Shown in pieces: positions 24,517-34,793 of a stretch of DNA of 53,898 nucleotides (positions are counted from its first letter, which is position 1; every line of letters starts with the position of its first letter). The DNA is from Suillus spraguei (Eukaryota; Basidiomycota; Agaricomycetes; Boletales; Suillaceae), in assembly GCA_016800925.1 (NCBI GenBank), contig JABCPU010000439.1, positions 1 through 53,898 of the forward strand, in the 5' to 3' direction. Made by a program: the position numbers and the translations under genes. Under the pieces are notes generated by a model that ran no database searches, was not told where the DNA came from, and was given only the letters and a program-made list of their open reading frames with translations.

Positions 24517-25655
24517 ATGTTCAAACGATCGAAAAGAAACGCAAAAAGTTAGAAGAAGAGGAAGAACTGGGAATTGATGAAGATATGAAAGAATTCATGG
24601 GGTTCGACGACACCGATTCGGACGAATCTGCATCAGACTCAGACCGTAGCTCTGACGACCACTCAGACGCAGACCAGTTGCAATCAGGCGAAGAGGACCT
24701 GGAGGAAGCTGGTGATGAGAGTCTAGAAGAAATGGAGGATGATGAAGAACCGCCCATCTCGATATCGGAAGCATTAAGGGACCCCATCTATGTCGTGTCG
24801 CTCGACCCAGATATCCGAGCTTGTATATTATGCAAAGGCAAGATCATCAAGAGCACTCAAATGTCCACAGTCCACAAAGCATCTATTGTACGTCCCTTTC
24901 TCTGAACGTGCAACTGAAAAAAAGACGGAAGTTCAGGCTCATACACGACGTTTCGAGCGTTTCAAAACCTCAGCGGCGAAATGTGACCCGCAGAGTGACG
25001 CCTGGCCAATTGCAAGGACGGTACAAAAGGAGGCGTCAAATCCTACTGCCACTCAAAATCAAGAGGGTGGCATGTCGAAGCGTGCTCTCAAAAGAGTGGG
25101 TGGTATTTCACACCATTTTTTGGGCGGGTTTTCTCAACACTATATTTTCAGTCAGCAAAGCAAGCATCAATAAAAGAGAAACGAACACTCCATAATGAGC
25201 TTCGTGCCAAAGCAAAGGCAAAAAAGACTGCCAGTAAAACTTCACTATCTCAGGACGTAGCAGGGAAGGAGTCACCAGCTAGCAAGGCGCTTGTGGAGCA
25301 GAAGTCACAAAAGGGTGGAGCTACGACCGCCGACAAAAAATTGGTGAAGAAAGGGAAGCAGACGGCTGGTGTCAAAGTTCACCCCATAGAAAACTCCGAC
25401 GTACCGCTCGGCAACAAAGGGACGGTGAAGAAAGGAGGACGGAAGTCCCCGGGTTCTAAGCTTCAAACGGTAGAAAAATTGGATGCAGCGCCCCCAGAGC
25501 CATTGGAGCCTCAAAAGAAGAAGCGCAAAGTGCAAAAGGACCATGTCGTGACCCTCTCTGCTTCACCGCGATCTCCAAAACGGCCGCAGGAGAAACCGTT
25601 CAGAAAATTGAAGGCGCCTCGTGGAAACGAACGGACAAGAGCTAAGGCTACTTGA
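24517..25655 (+). CDS. Charged, probably nucleolar, conserved hypothetical protein
   Basis: Three exons, with introns at about 24892-24940 (GTACGT to TTCAG) and 25094-25150 (GTGGGT to TTCAG), ending TGA 25655. It opens with a K/R/E-rich segment ('EKKRKKLEEEEELGIDED'), then an acidic S/D/E tract, then 'ISISEALRDPIYVVSLDPD' and 'ACILCKGKIIKS', then 'AHTRRFERFKTSAAK', and a lysine-rich tail with several basic nuclear-localisation-like stretches. I cannot name the family; composition suggests a nucleolar or ribosome-biogenesis factor (inference). The expected ATG at 24517 is one base out of frame with the body ('CGATC' where 'CGAATC' would fit), so either a base is missing or translation starts at ATG 24585. 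Confidence 0.65.
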
Positions 25656-25776
25656 GTAGGTCAGTAGTGTGTACCGATCAGTCTATGTCATGATGATTCC
25701 GTTAGATATGCATAGAAAACTGCGAGATAAATAAGTAAAGGAACACAGTCCCAGTCGTAAAGGTATATTGCATGAT

Positions 25777-27542
25777 CTACAACAGCGACTGCAAAACTCT
25801 GTCAGTCATTGCAATGACCTAGAGGGATTCTTTCAGCGACGTCGATACTGTTGTCACAAACACGTACCTGGTGAATATTAGGTCTGTCTTTAGGATTAAT
25901 TTTCAGCATAGAATCAATCAAGTCCTTCAACCCTTGTGAATATGCCGAGTTCGGGTGCTTATACTGAGCGTTCAGCACGGCCATTGCAATCGAGCCACCT
26001 TGCTCCGTCGTTTGAATGTTTTCAAATGGCGAGTGTGAGTATGCTAGAGCGAAGAGTGTGCATCCGAGTGACTACGAAGAGTTAAAGAATGCGTGAGCGT
26101 GGACGGGAATCCTTACCCATATATCAACTTTCTCGTCAAGAGCGATGCCCGTCTTCACGTCGAAAAGTTCTGGAGCGCGGTATGCCATGGTGCTTTGCTC
26201 CGCAGCAATATCCTGTGAGATGAATATGAGGTGAGATGAATATGAGATGAAATACAGTAAATAGAGTTGCAGATACCTGCTGCAGCAGAGCCACCGATCG
26301 ACTATCTATCCTTATCCTTGCTTTTACAGTACTCCCGAAATCCATCAGTATGGGCGTGACCCCATCGTCCGCGATCATGATGTTCCTGTAACGAAAATGA
26401 GAAAGGTGCGATAACATCGGATCAACAATATTTCTACCCAGGTTTCAAGTCCCGGTGAGCGTATGGAATATGTTCGCTCTTTCCCGGCCGAACATTACCA
26501 TTTTGAGCGGTTTGAATTGCAGATACTTCCTCGTCACCGTCGAATATCACGTCCTCATCCCCCCCAACACGGTGTTTTGTCATCAGGGGCATGTTAATAG
26601 ACTTGTCGTAAGAGTAACCACCCTCAGTATCGCCCTCTGGTTGCGGGAAAAGTTCATCCTCTCCGTCGGAGTGGTTCTCCTCCACGTGTGAAGATGAAAT
26701 TGATGAAGATGGTTGAGGTTGAGCAGAAGAAGAGCCAGTAGTTGTGTGGTAATCATGCATCGCACGCACCGCCTCGCATGTCCCCTTGAACAGTCGAATC
26801 ATATCTTGCTCAGGGAAGTGCTTCCCGTTCACAACGTTGAGGTTGATAGCATCTTGAAGGTTCCCGCGCTTTATCCCAAAGAGTCCACGGATGCTCCATA
26901 GCAAAACACGCCATAAAAACATACCTGATACAACGGCAAGAAGAGGTATACAATCTTGCCTTCACCTTCGGGATCTTGGACGACAGCAGAGTCCTGTGCA
27001 GTTATTCAGGAGCTACATGAAGATCATCCGTTATCACCCACAAGTATCCGAATGATATTTCGATGTCTGAGGGCATACTTGAGACAGCAATACAACCATA
27101 TTTAGCTTGACTTACTTGAAGCGTCTGTATGCCTCTACCTCCCGCATAGCCTCCTTTACGCCCTCCGATCCAGTAGGACATCTAATTTTTTTGAGAGCGA
27201 ATTGTCGCTACATGTACACCAACTATATATGAGATACTGTAAGGAACAAACTCAGGAGATCACGCACCCCACTAGTTTCGTCTTGTGCAAGATACACAAA
27301 GGAGAATCCACCCTCGCCAAGGACTTTTATAATATTAACTGAGATCATAAAACCTACATTAGCAAATCTGCTAGGTACAAACGAACATTCCAGGTTCGTT
27401 GAAAAGGGTATGACTGACACGTTCGGCCATTAATTTTTACTTTGGCTGATTGCTGACAGAGACACGAGGAGAGGGCCCAGATAGCATCTTTTGCTTGATC
27501 CTTGAGACTGTCGAGGACGTTAACAACCTGGGAGAAAGCCAT
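25777..27542 (-). CDS. STK16/ENV7-type serine/threonine kinase (NAK family)
   Basis: Nine or so exons on the minus strand. The start is probably ATG 27542 ('MAFSQVVNVLDSLKDQAK'). Features in order: N-terminal 'SSCLCQQSAKVKINGRT' with cysteines that are acylated in yeast Env7/STK16 relatives; glycine loop 'VLGEGGFSFVYLA'; 'FALKKIRCPTGSEGVKEAMR' with the ATP lysine; catalytic loop 'HRDLKPGN'; 'DFGS'; 'YRAPELF'; 'DIWSLGCTLFALAYSHSPF'; and C-terminal 'MLKINPKDRPNIHQ'. An acidic, serine-rich insert of about 85 residues lies before HRD. STK16/Env7 acts at Golgi or vacuole membranes (family knowledge). The first intron (about 27425-27340) does not join in frame with any AG I tried, suggesting a 1-2 base error or an unusual junction. 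It converges with the gene ending at 25655. Confidence 0.85.
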
Positions 27543-27572
27543 AAAAGCAGAGGTAGGAGAAGAGTTCACCAA

Positions 27573-29002
27573 GAACAGTGACTGTCACTGCGGTTCACAA
27601 CGGTAAAGAGACACAGCCACAGGTGTCCGTCATGCGCCTGGTCTAAAAATAGAAATTCCAATTGAAGCGCATTCGAAAAGTTTGTGCGACTGCGTTTAAC
27701 TTATAATTTCGTGTGCAAAGTCAGTGAATGCAAGATGTTTTACAGTGAAACTCAAGCTAGTAGCCGGGTGATGGAGAGCACTGCGTTCCCGTAGTTGTCG
27801 GGGACCATCACAAGACGTGTCGAAGGAAATGAATTACCTGAGCGCTGAGCGCCAAACATTTTTCGAGATAGACTTCAAGCATTAATGGTATGTCAGGTTC
27901 GAGACAACCACTAAAACTTCTTTTAGACGGGCCCCGACCGTGAGCGGTAAATCCACAATCCTTCCCGCTCCTTCCTGTCCGGACTCATCCACAAATTTCT
28001 TCAGTTGATTGGATTGTAAAACTCAATTAAAATTCAGTAGGCGCCATATGAGGTGGCCATTACGGTAGTAGTACAAGATCATCATGGCTAGCTGCCAGAG
28101 CGTTCTGGATTTGGGTCATTGTTATTTACTGTCATAGTAGGGTAACTTGCCAACTGATTATCGCTCAAACGTTGATTTTACAGGATCGCACGTAGCCAAT
28201 TTACCGGGATGACATATCTGTCTGCGGATGAGCTACACCCTGCAGTCGATTCTCGATTCCTGCCATTAGAAGCGTACTATGATGGCGTCTAGTACTACAC
28301 AAATTGCAAGTGCTTTAATCTGCACTTAGGATGGTGATCAATCCACCACCACCTTGCCACCACACCTATAATGCGTGTGCGATTAGAAACTTGGCATCGT
28401 GCAGTGTTCAAAGGCACTGGTACTCTTGCCTGCAGCCTGAATGAGCTTGTTTGGCTTTGGCCGCAACTCCAAAATCCCAAGATCCCCGTCGTTCTCCGAG
28501 CTCCGCACCTGACAAATTAACCCAATTATTACCTCATGAGGGAGCATGGCGGAGCTTGCTTTCTTTTCTTGGTCCAGTTTTTCTCTTTAACTTCAAAGCA
28601 AACATATGTGCAGGTCAAAGCATTCGAAAAAAACGTATCTCATGATTTCGGTTGCCAATGCTCATGTGGGTTGCCATTCCTACAACTTGCCGACCTCGGG
28701 TGGCAGTCACAGCATCTCCAGTGGAAGATATCATAAAGACGCCACTCTACCACCCGATGAGTTACAAAGATGTCAACCCAGACCACCATTCCCTTTGGAT
28801 GTTATCCGCAAATTCCACAGTATTGTCATATACAAACAGCGCGCCATTGTCAAGTTCCTGTGGATGCTCGTGGACTTGGCAATGCTAGTGGATGTGTGGA
28901 CGTAGCGCTTTGAACACAGGTACTATAAAACGCCTCTACAGATGCCAAGGACAGGTAAGTTATCATCGTCGTCCAAATCATCTGTCTCATCCAAGTAAAA
29001 CC
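27573..29002. other. Long stretch without a supported gene
   Basis: It lies between the kinase start and the next plus-strand gene. A 99-codon frame at 28606-28905 has no recognisable motif and I do not call it. Promoters of both flanking genes should lie here. Confidence 0.4.
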
Positions 29003-30205
29003 ATGACCTACCAGTACCCTTTCGCATATTCTGACGCTAGGCAAATTTCCCAACCATCGTCGTACTCAACACTTTCCGGTGCACTTGACCCTGCACCAGC
29101 TCAGTCGATGTATTATCCCGTTCGGCCAAATGCCACCCCCGATGATGTAAGACTGACTGTGCTTATAGTTTTGTCATCATACTGACATCTGCGTAATTAC
29201 GATTTGTAGGGAATACCGATCTCCCAGTATTTACGTGCTCAGACATCGGTCAACCCGGACCTATCAGGTGCTCTCGGCCCTGCACCACATCAATATGCTC
29301 GATTACAAGCCTCGGTGTATGCTGTACGTGATGCGTTCTTGTAGTACCTGACCATTGATTGACGTGTTGTGAATTTGTAGGGGGCACCCATCTCATATTC
29401 AGCTGTCCCACATACGTTAAGTGGCAGTTACGACAGGTCATCTGTAAGTGCATGTAAAACACTTGCCGTTATCACTTTCTAATTCCCGAAGTCCGCTTAC
29501 CCATACCCCGAGAGGAATGTTTTACATCCTGCCAAATATACTACCAATATGCCGGCCGCTGTGTCTCAAAAGGTGTACAAGACCGTCATTCCTTCAGAAT
29601 TCCATCAGCTGCCGCAGCACATTGTACTCGAAAAAAGCGCGGGTCCCTCTTCGTGGAGTAGGATCGGATGCCAACATGCTGCCATCAAGTTTAACAGGAA
29701 GGGTGGAGGGACGCCGTTCCGTGTTGACGAGCTGATTGAGCTCGAGGATAGGCCGCAGGTGGAAGGAGGTCATGATCATGTGTTTAGTGGCAATGGAGAG
29801 AGGTTTATCAAGGTCTTGATTACGGTAAGTTGAAATACCGGATCATTGTTGCGGCAATCTGATGTTCTTCCGTTGCAGTGGCCTGGATACAGTCAATTTC
29901 CCGTAGAAAGACGGATCTGTACCGAGAATGGAACTCTCAAGAGGGAGAAGTTGCTCAAGTTGTTGGCAAAGTATGTCGAGGAGCTTGTACACGACATCCA
30001 CGTGCGTCCAGGTGTACTCACTTTTTTTGTTGAAACTTATCAGCTTGTGCAGCGCAAATCGATACACATGGAAAAAGGATACGAGAGATACGAGCTTGCA
30101 TGGAGGCCACGCGGTGTGCCCAGCATCTGGAGGGACTGTTTGATCACTAGTCTTGTGCACATGTCGGGATCCAACTGGCAGGTAGAACTTCATGTGAGGG
30201 CCTGA
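29003..30205 (+). CDS. Conserved basidiomycete protein of unknown function
   Basis: Five exons (29003-29146, 29210-29323, 29381-29443, 29492-29824, 29879-30205) with clean GT-AG introns give 326 codons without a stop. The N-terminal 110 residues are rich in Pro, Ser, Tyr and Ala ('YQYPFAYSDARQISQPSSYS') and probably disordered. A folded C-terminal part holds 'FHQLPQHIVLEK', 'NGERFIKVLITWPGY', 'KREKLLKLLAKYVEEL' and 'PSIWRDCLITSLVHMSGSNW'. I do not recognise a named domain. No signal peptide or membrane helix is evident. It converges with VPS51, with 167 bp between the stop codons. Confidence 0.8.
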
Positions 30206-30372
30206 GGGGGACAACGAGCTGGACTTGCGTATCATTATTCCATATAGTTATATTGTGGTGGAGCAAGCCTGGAGCTTGCGGGTATGCTGTATAAATAAAA
30301 CACTCCTTTGTTACGCCATGTATATTTGGATGGTTTGAGGGTTCGCATCCTCGATGGCCGCGGAGACACTCA

Positions 30373-31123
30373 TCAATGGGAGCTGCCATCTGCAGGCTGT
30401 TCCTCAACGGAAACTTTAGCACCCAAGCGAGATATTTCTGAGAACGCTGCCTTGAGTAGGTCAAGGTCAGCGTCCAAGCCCTCCGCTCGTGTCTTCATCT
30501 ACAGAACAATGAGACTACACCAAGATACACCTTGTGAATTTACACACGGCAGCTATGGTATCACTAGCTGCAATCAGCTCATGATGGTGGTTGTAAACAA
30601 GCGACTGCCTATCGCCCTCAAGTTGTCGTATTTCTGAATGTCCGGGTCAGTGAGCCGACGTCTCACACGGTCTTGCACAACACGAACCTGTCAGTAGGTC
30701 GTTCTCTCGTTTCAGTAGAGCTGACAGAGAGGATGCGGTTATAAGTTGTTCGTAGTATGATTTTGCGTCAAAGGCTGCTGAATCTTCAGTAGCATAATGA
30801 GAATTAGGGCTACCTTGTGACATTTAAAGCATACCTAAGTCCATGGGGTCGTCTGATCTCCCAGGTAGAGGTAGTGGTGGACCTAGTCCAAGGCCATAGT
30901 GTTTCCTTAAGAGATCTCTAGCGCGAGACTTTGCAAGAGGCCCTGGAGGTGTTTTCGTACGAGGCGTTTGTCCGACACCATATGAGGATCGACGAGAATT
31001 GGAAGGGATTACGGTTGAAGAGCTTTGAGGCGACGTTGGTCGTAGCGGAGACGAGAGCACTATAGGGACTGACTTCACACGTTGGGTCGTTGGGGATGTA
31101 GGTGTAGACTGTGTGCTGGACAT
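30373..31123 (-). CDS. VPS51: Vps51-like GARP/EARP tethering subunit
   Basis: Four exons. The start is ATG 31123 and the stop TGA 30373. The first exon is a Ser/Pro/Thr-rich leader ending 'SRARDLLRKHYGLGLG' and 'PGRSDDPMDL', then 'AAFDAKSYYEQLI', 'TASSLSALLKRENDLLTEI', 'QSLVYNHHHELIAASDTI' and 'MKTRAEGLDADLDLL'. This is the hallmark region of Vps51, the subunit that links the GARP complex to the SNARE Tlg1 for endosome-to-Golgi retrograde transport (family knowledge). At about 190 aa it is close to short yeast Vps51. The frame is intact. Only about 10-50 bp upstream begins sequence still readable as hAT transposase, so the promoter must overlap transposon DNA. Confidence 0.8.
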
Positions 31124-31129
31124 GACTTT

Positions 31130-33872
31130 AAAAGTTTACGAGTCTCGCTAATGGCACGCCACTGATTCATTTGGATGAGGTCACGTGCCTCGTTAATATC
31201 GGAGATTCGGCAATGCAATTTTAGTGCTGCCGCGGTCCGGTCCAGAACTATGGACTTTTGGTCCGGTTCTCCGTGGTCTGGTCCCAGAATCCAGAACCAG
31301 ACCGGAAAATGGTTCTGGGTTCTGAACCATTCTGAACCCTGATTGAGTTCTGCCAGAAGGGTGAGTGTCTCAGTTGAGAGCCGATTTTGCCATTTTGTGA
31401 GAATTGCACCAAACATGCTAAAAAGGCATTCACAAGAGGCAGAATTTGGGCAGATCGAGAGAAGATGCTGGGCAATAGTATGAAGTGGTTGACGTGCTGA
31501 ACCAGGATGTGATAGTCCTGTCCAGATATCAATGGGATCAACTGAAACACCCTGAGGACTATGTTAGCAATGTCTTGTGAACTTGAAAGAATCAGTTTGA
31601 TGAAGCATACCTCCTTCTCTGCGCGATATAACAGTGAAAGCTTGTAGTTGTCCATGTATGTGAAGTCATGGGAACTATTCAAATAGTCATCCAAGTCTGT
31701 GTAAAGATCGAGTGGTACATCATTAGTGTTGTAAAAACAGTGCCAAAGACATGCAAAAAGTGTTGCAAGCCCCGCACGTGTTGTGAGAGGTACATTCTGG
31801 AATGGAGAAACCTTGTAGAAAGGATTCACAATGATGGCAGCAATAATGACTTCTTGGTCGCACTGTCCCCAGCAGCGCTCGATGCTTGCAAGAACAGCTG
31901 TACGAGCTGCAAGATCAGTGTCATTGTCGATCTTGGAGTAGTGAAAGTGCAGGAAACCAAATGAAATGGCAACATTTTCAGGTCTTGCCTGGGCTGCTTG
32001 ATGAACATTTGTCATGAGGGAAATTGGCTCCAGCAATGTTTTCCATCTACAGCGAGCATTAGTTCTGATTTTTACATTTATTTTTTGCACCATACCATGC
32101 CAATGCATGCCAAAAAGTCGCATTTTTGATTGTCGCAATGGCTATTTGTGTTTTTCTGTGTGACCGTGCATCTCCACCTGATATCAAATGAGCTTTGTGC
32201 TTTGTTACAAGCAATTCAAGTGCAGGGCGAAGCTCAAGGAGACGGCAATAGGCAAGATAATGTGACAACCAACGCGTCAGCACTGCTCTGAGAACTGCAA
32301 GTGTTTTTCCGATTGTCGCCATCTGTATTTCATGGAGAATGGCAAGCACACATGTTTTGCTGCGTAGCCATGTAATGAGCTCTTGCGCCATGTCTCCATA
32401 GACCCCATAGTCATCTTTGACCTTGAAAAGGTCTCTGACAATAAGATTCCACTATTATTATGTCATTTGTAATTAGCAAGTTGTGACGAATCATGAAAAT
32501 CACCATACCTGATGAGCCAAGCAATTAGGAACAACAATGTGGGGTAGCTGCTCTTGAAGCAGACGCCGAGCCTTTCATGATTCACCAGATGCATCTGTGG
32601 TGCAAGCAATAACACTTGCCCCCCACTCGGTCTCGATTCTGCTGATTGTATCTAACATCTGCTTGAGAAGCTCTTCAGCAGTGTGAGGGTCCATCGAAGC
32701 ATCATGAACTTTAATTGTGTGCAACTAAATAGACAATTAGTAAAACGATTGACGGTCTCTGCAGTCAGATTTACCTTTCAACGAGCAGTCATCATAAACC
32801 CCAGGAGATGATGGTGGTTTTCACCAGTCCAACCATCACATTGCAATGTTGTGTCAGTGCCTTGACATTCCTCTTTAGCGGCACCTTTGAGTATACTAAG
32901 GGCATGGGGCAGGACACATTGCGTCAAGACTTTTGCAGAGGGAATTATCATTCTCAGGAGAAAACGGTCACATAAAACTTTCCACTCATGATTCTCAACC
33001 CATCGCAGTGGCAAACCAGCACTCGCAGTGAGTCTTGCAAGTCCAATTTCCCAATTGGCTTGACCTGAAGCTGTCCAAGCTTGGTCACCAAAGCCATTAA
33101 GTTGGTTGCCCAGTGATACAGGGGAGAGAGGCGGAAGTAAGCCAGAAACGGAATAATATTGACCAGATTGGATCAGACGTTGGCGCTTCAGATGGGATGG
33201 TAATGAGACTCCAAAGAGGGCAGGACTCGGACTGACAGACGGCGAGTCACGGTAAAGGATACTGGAAGAACTCGAGGCCGTGTCAGTCTCAGGAATTAGC
33301 AGTGTGGGTGGACTCGGACGTGCAGACTGCATAGTCAATGACATACTAAGATCTGGTGTGCATGGTGGACTCACAGCGAGAATGATTGGAGGTATAGCAC
33401 TGAGATATGCTGGAATTGTGTTTGGCCGATGGGCCTGAGCACCTTTTTGCGGTGAATATGATTGGTGGTATTCCATCTGTGCTTGCGAACGGACATTCTC
33501 AGAGTGCAATGTACAATCACGCAAGTGACATAATAGTGTCGTCGGCCGACTGACTAGCCAGGTGCATTGGGGATCATTCTGGCCACTGGCCCAAACTAGT
33601 ACTCCAAGTTAGTAAGAGAAAGCTACAAAACAGGCTTGCGTACGAGTGCCTGCTATTGCTACCTCATCCCTCGGTGTATCTCGCTGGCCTGCATGAACCT
33701 GCTGCTCATCTATTGCCTGCTCATGTGCAATGCGTTGCTCATAGAGCATTGCACACACTACCTTTGCCTTTCTGCTGATCATTGAAGCTGGGTCTTTGAC
33801 AGCATAAACTGGGTGCACCACAAAGTGATTCCACCACCATCCTCAGTTCGATCTCTTGCTGGTCTTCGCCAT
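31130..33872 (-). pseudogene. hAT-family transposase with DUF659-like core (inactivated)
   Basis: Minus-strand exons read: start ATG 33872; 'WWWNHFVVHPVYAVKDPASM'; a BED-like zinc-finger stretch 'QCTWLVSRPTTLLCHLRDC'; a Ser/Pro linker; the catalytic core 'TLQCDGWTGENHHHLLGFMM' and 'IKVHDASMDPHTAEELLKQM'; 'NCLAHQWNLIVRDLFKV'; 'AVLTRWLSHYLAYCRLLELR'; and the hAT dimerisation motif 'NSASCECLFSMFGAILTKWQ'. Introns of about 50 bp separate these. Premature TGA codons at 33843-33845, 32778-32780 and 32575-32577, and one across a splice junction near 32092/32046, each fall where CGA (Arg) is expected. A 123-bp in-frame insertion lies at 31221-31343. Terminal inverted repeats were not identified. Confidence 0.8.
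31221..31343. mobile_element. Small insertion inside the hAT transposase C-terminus
   Basis: The transposase frame reads 'LLAEL', then about 41 foreign codons, then 'KLHCRISD'. The inserted DNA is built of GGTTCTG/CCAGAACC and GGTCCGG words able to fold back. Because it is a multiple of three and stop-free, the reading frame survives. It is probably a MITE; flanks resemble an imperfect 8-bp duplication (GAACTCAA and GCACTAAA). Confidence 0.55.
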
Positions 33873-34793
33873 CGAGTTAGCGTGTCGAAAGTTGGGAGTC
33901 CATCTTCGAGTTATAAGCCTTGAAGCATGCCCTTGAACCGAACACACGAAAACCATGTGTTTATGTGAGTAATGATATCTGAAACGGCACAAGGATGACA
34001 TCTCATCAAAGATTCTAGCATTGACCAGATATAGTATAGTTTGTTATAGTAGGACCAGGAAACCGCTGAAAGTCGTGTTCAGGTGAACATCGATGAACTT
34101 CGCCAGCTTTCCCACGAAATCCGGTCAATGACTGTGACCTTGGTTCACTGACCAGCATGGATAGAGCGCCAACAGGTCAGGTTTCATACTACTTGCCTTC
34201 GCCAGCGACTCATCGGCTGACATGATCTTACCCCGTTTGACAATGATACCACCGCTTCACGGATCCCTCGTATACTTTCGCATGTAGTTCGGACGCATTG
34301 TGACGAGCCGAATCTCTGAGCGCTCGCCAAGGACCTTATGTTTCAACATCAATGTACGACGGATAACTGGCGAAAGTCCTCTCAAGAAACTTTCACTAGC
34401 TCGCAGAGTCTCTGCGGTGTCGCCTATTTACTTACCACATCAACGTACAACGGACACTAGCATCCAATGCGAAAGCCTCACGAGAAATTTTCACCAGTAC
34501 TGACTCATCAATCCACCTCATCATTGGTAATAACTAGTTCAGGAAGCAACCGCTTGTTTGTATGGTAATATCCATATATATATTAGTTTTCCAGTGTATA
34601 ATCAGACTTCTACGGCCGAATACCTTTAGCGCTATGGATAATCACATCAGACTCGAACCATATCATTGGGCATTTCCCTCACAACCTGTGCTGAGTCCCG
34701 AGATTAAAAGAGATACCGTCATCGTAAGTACTGCGCTTTAAATTCATCATGGCGATTGCCTGACGATTCGCTTCCCAACTCTCACCTTTATCA
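33873..34793. other. Gene-free stretch
   Basis: No gene or transposon terminus was recognised. A word 'ACGTACGAC' plus 'GACAACTGGCG' resembles one near 37735, perhaps a minor dispersed repeat. The MFS promoter should lie in its right part. Confidence 0.35.

Noticed and set aside
28606..28905. 99-codon frame upstream of the gene at 29003
   Set aside because: No recognisable domain, splice context or homologous copy, so it is not supported as a gene.
30335..30372. tRNA-like 'GGGTTCGCATCC' word
   Set aside because: No matching acceptor or anticodon arms. It lies in the 3' end of VPS51.
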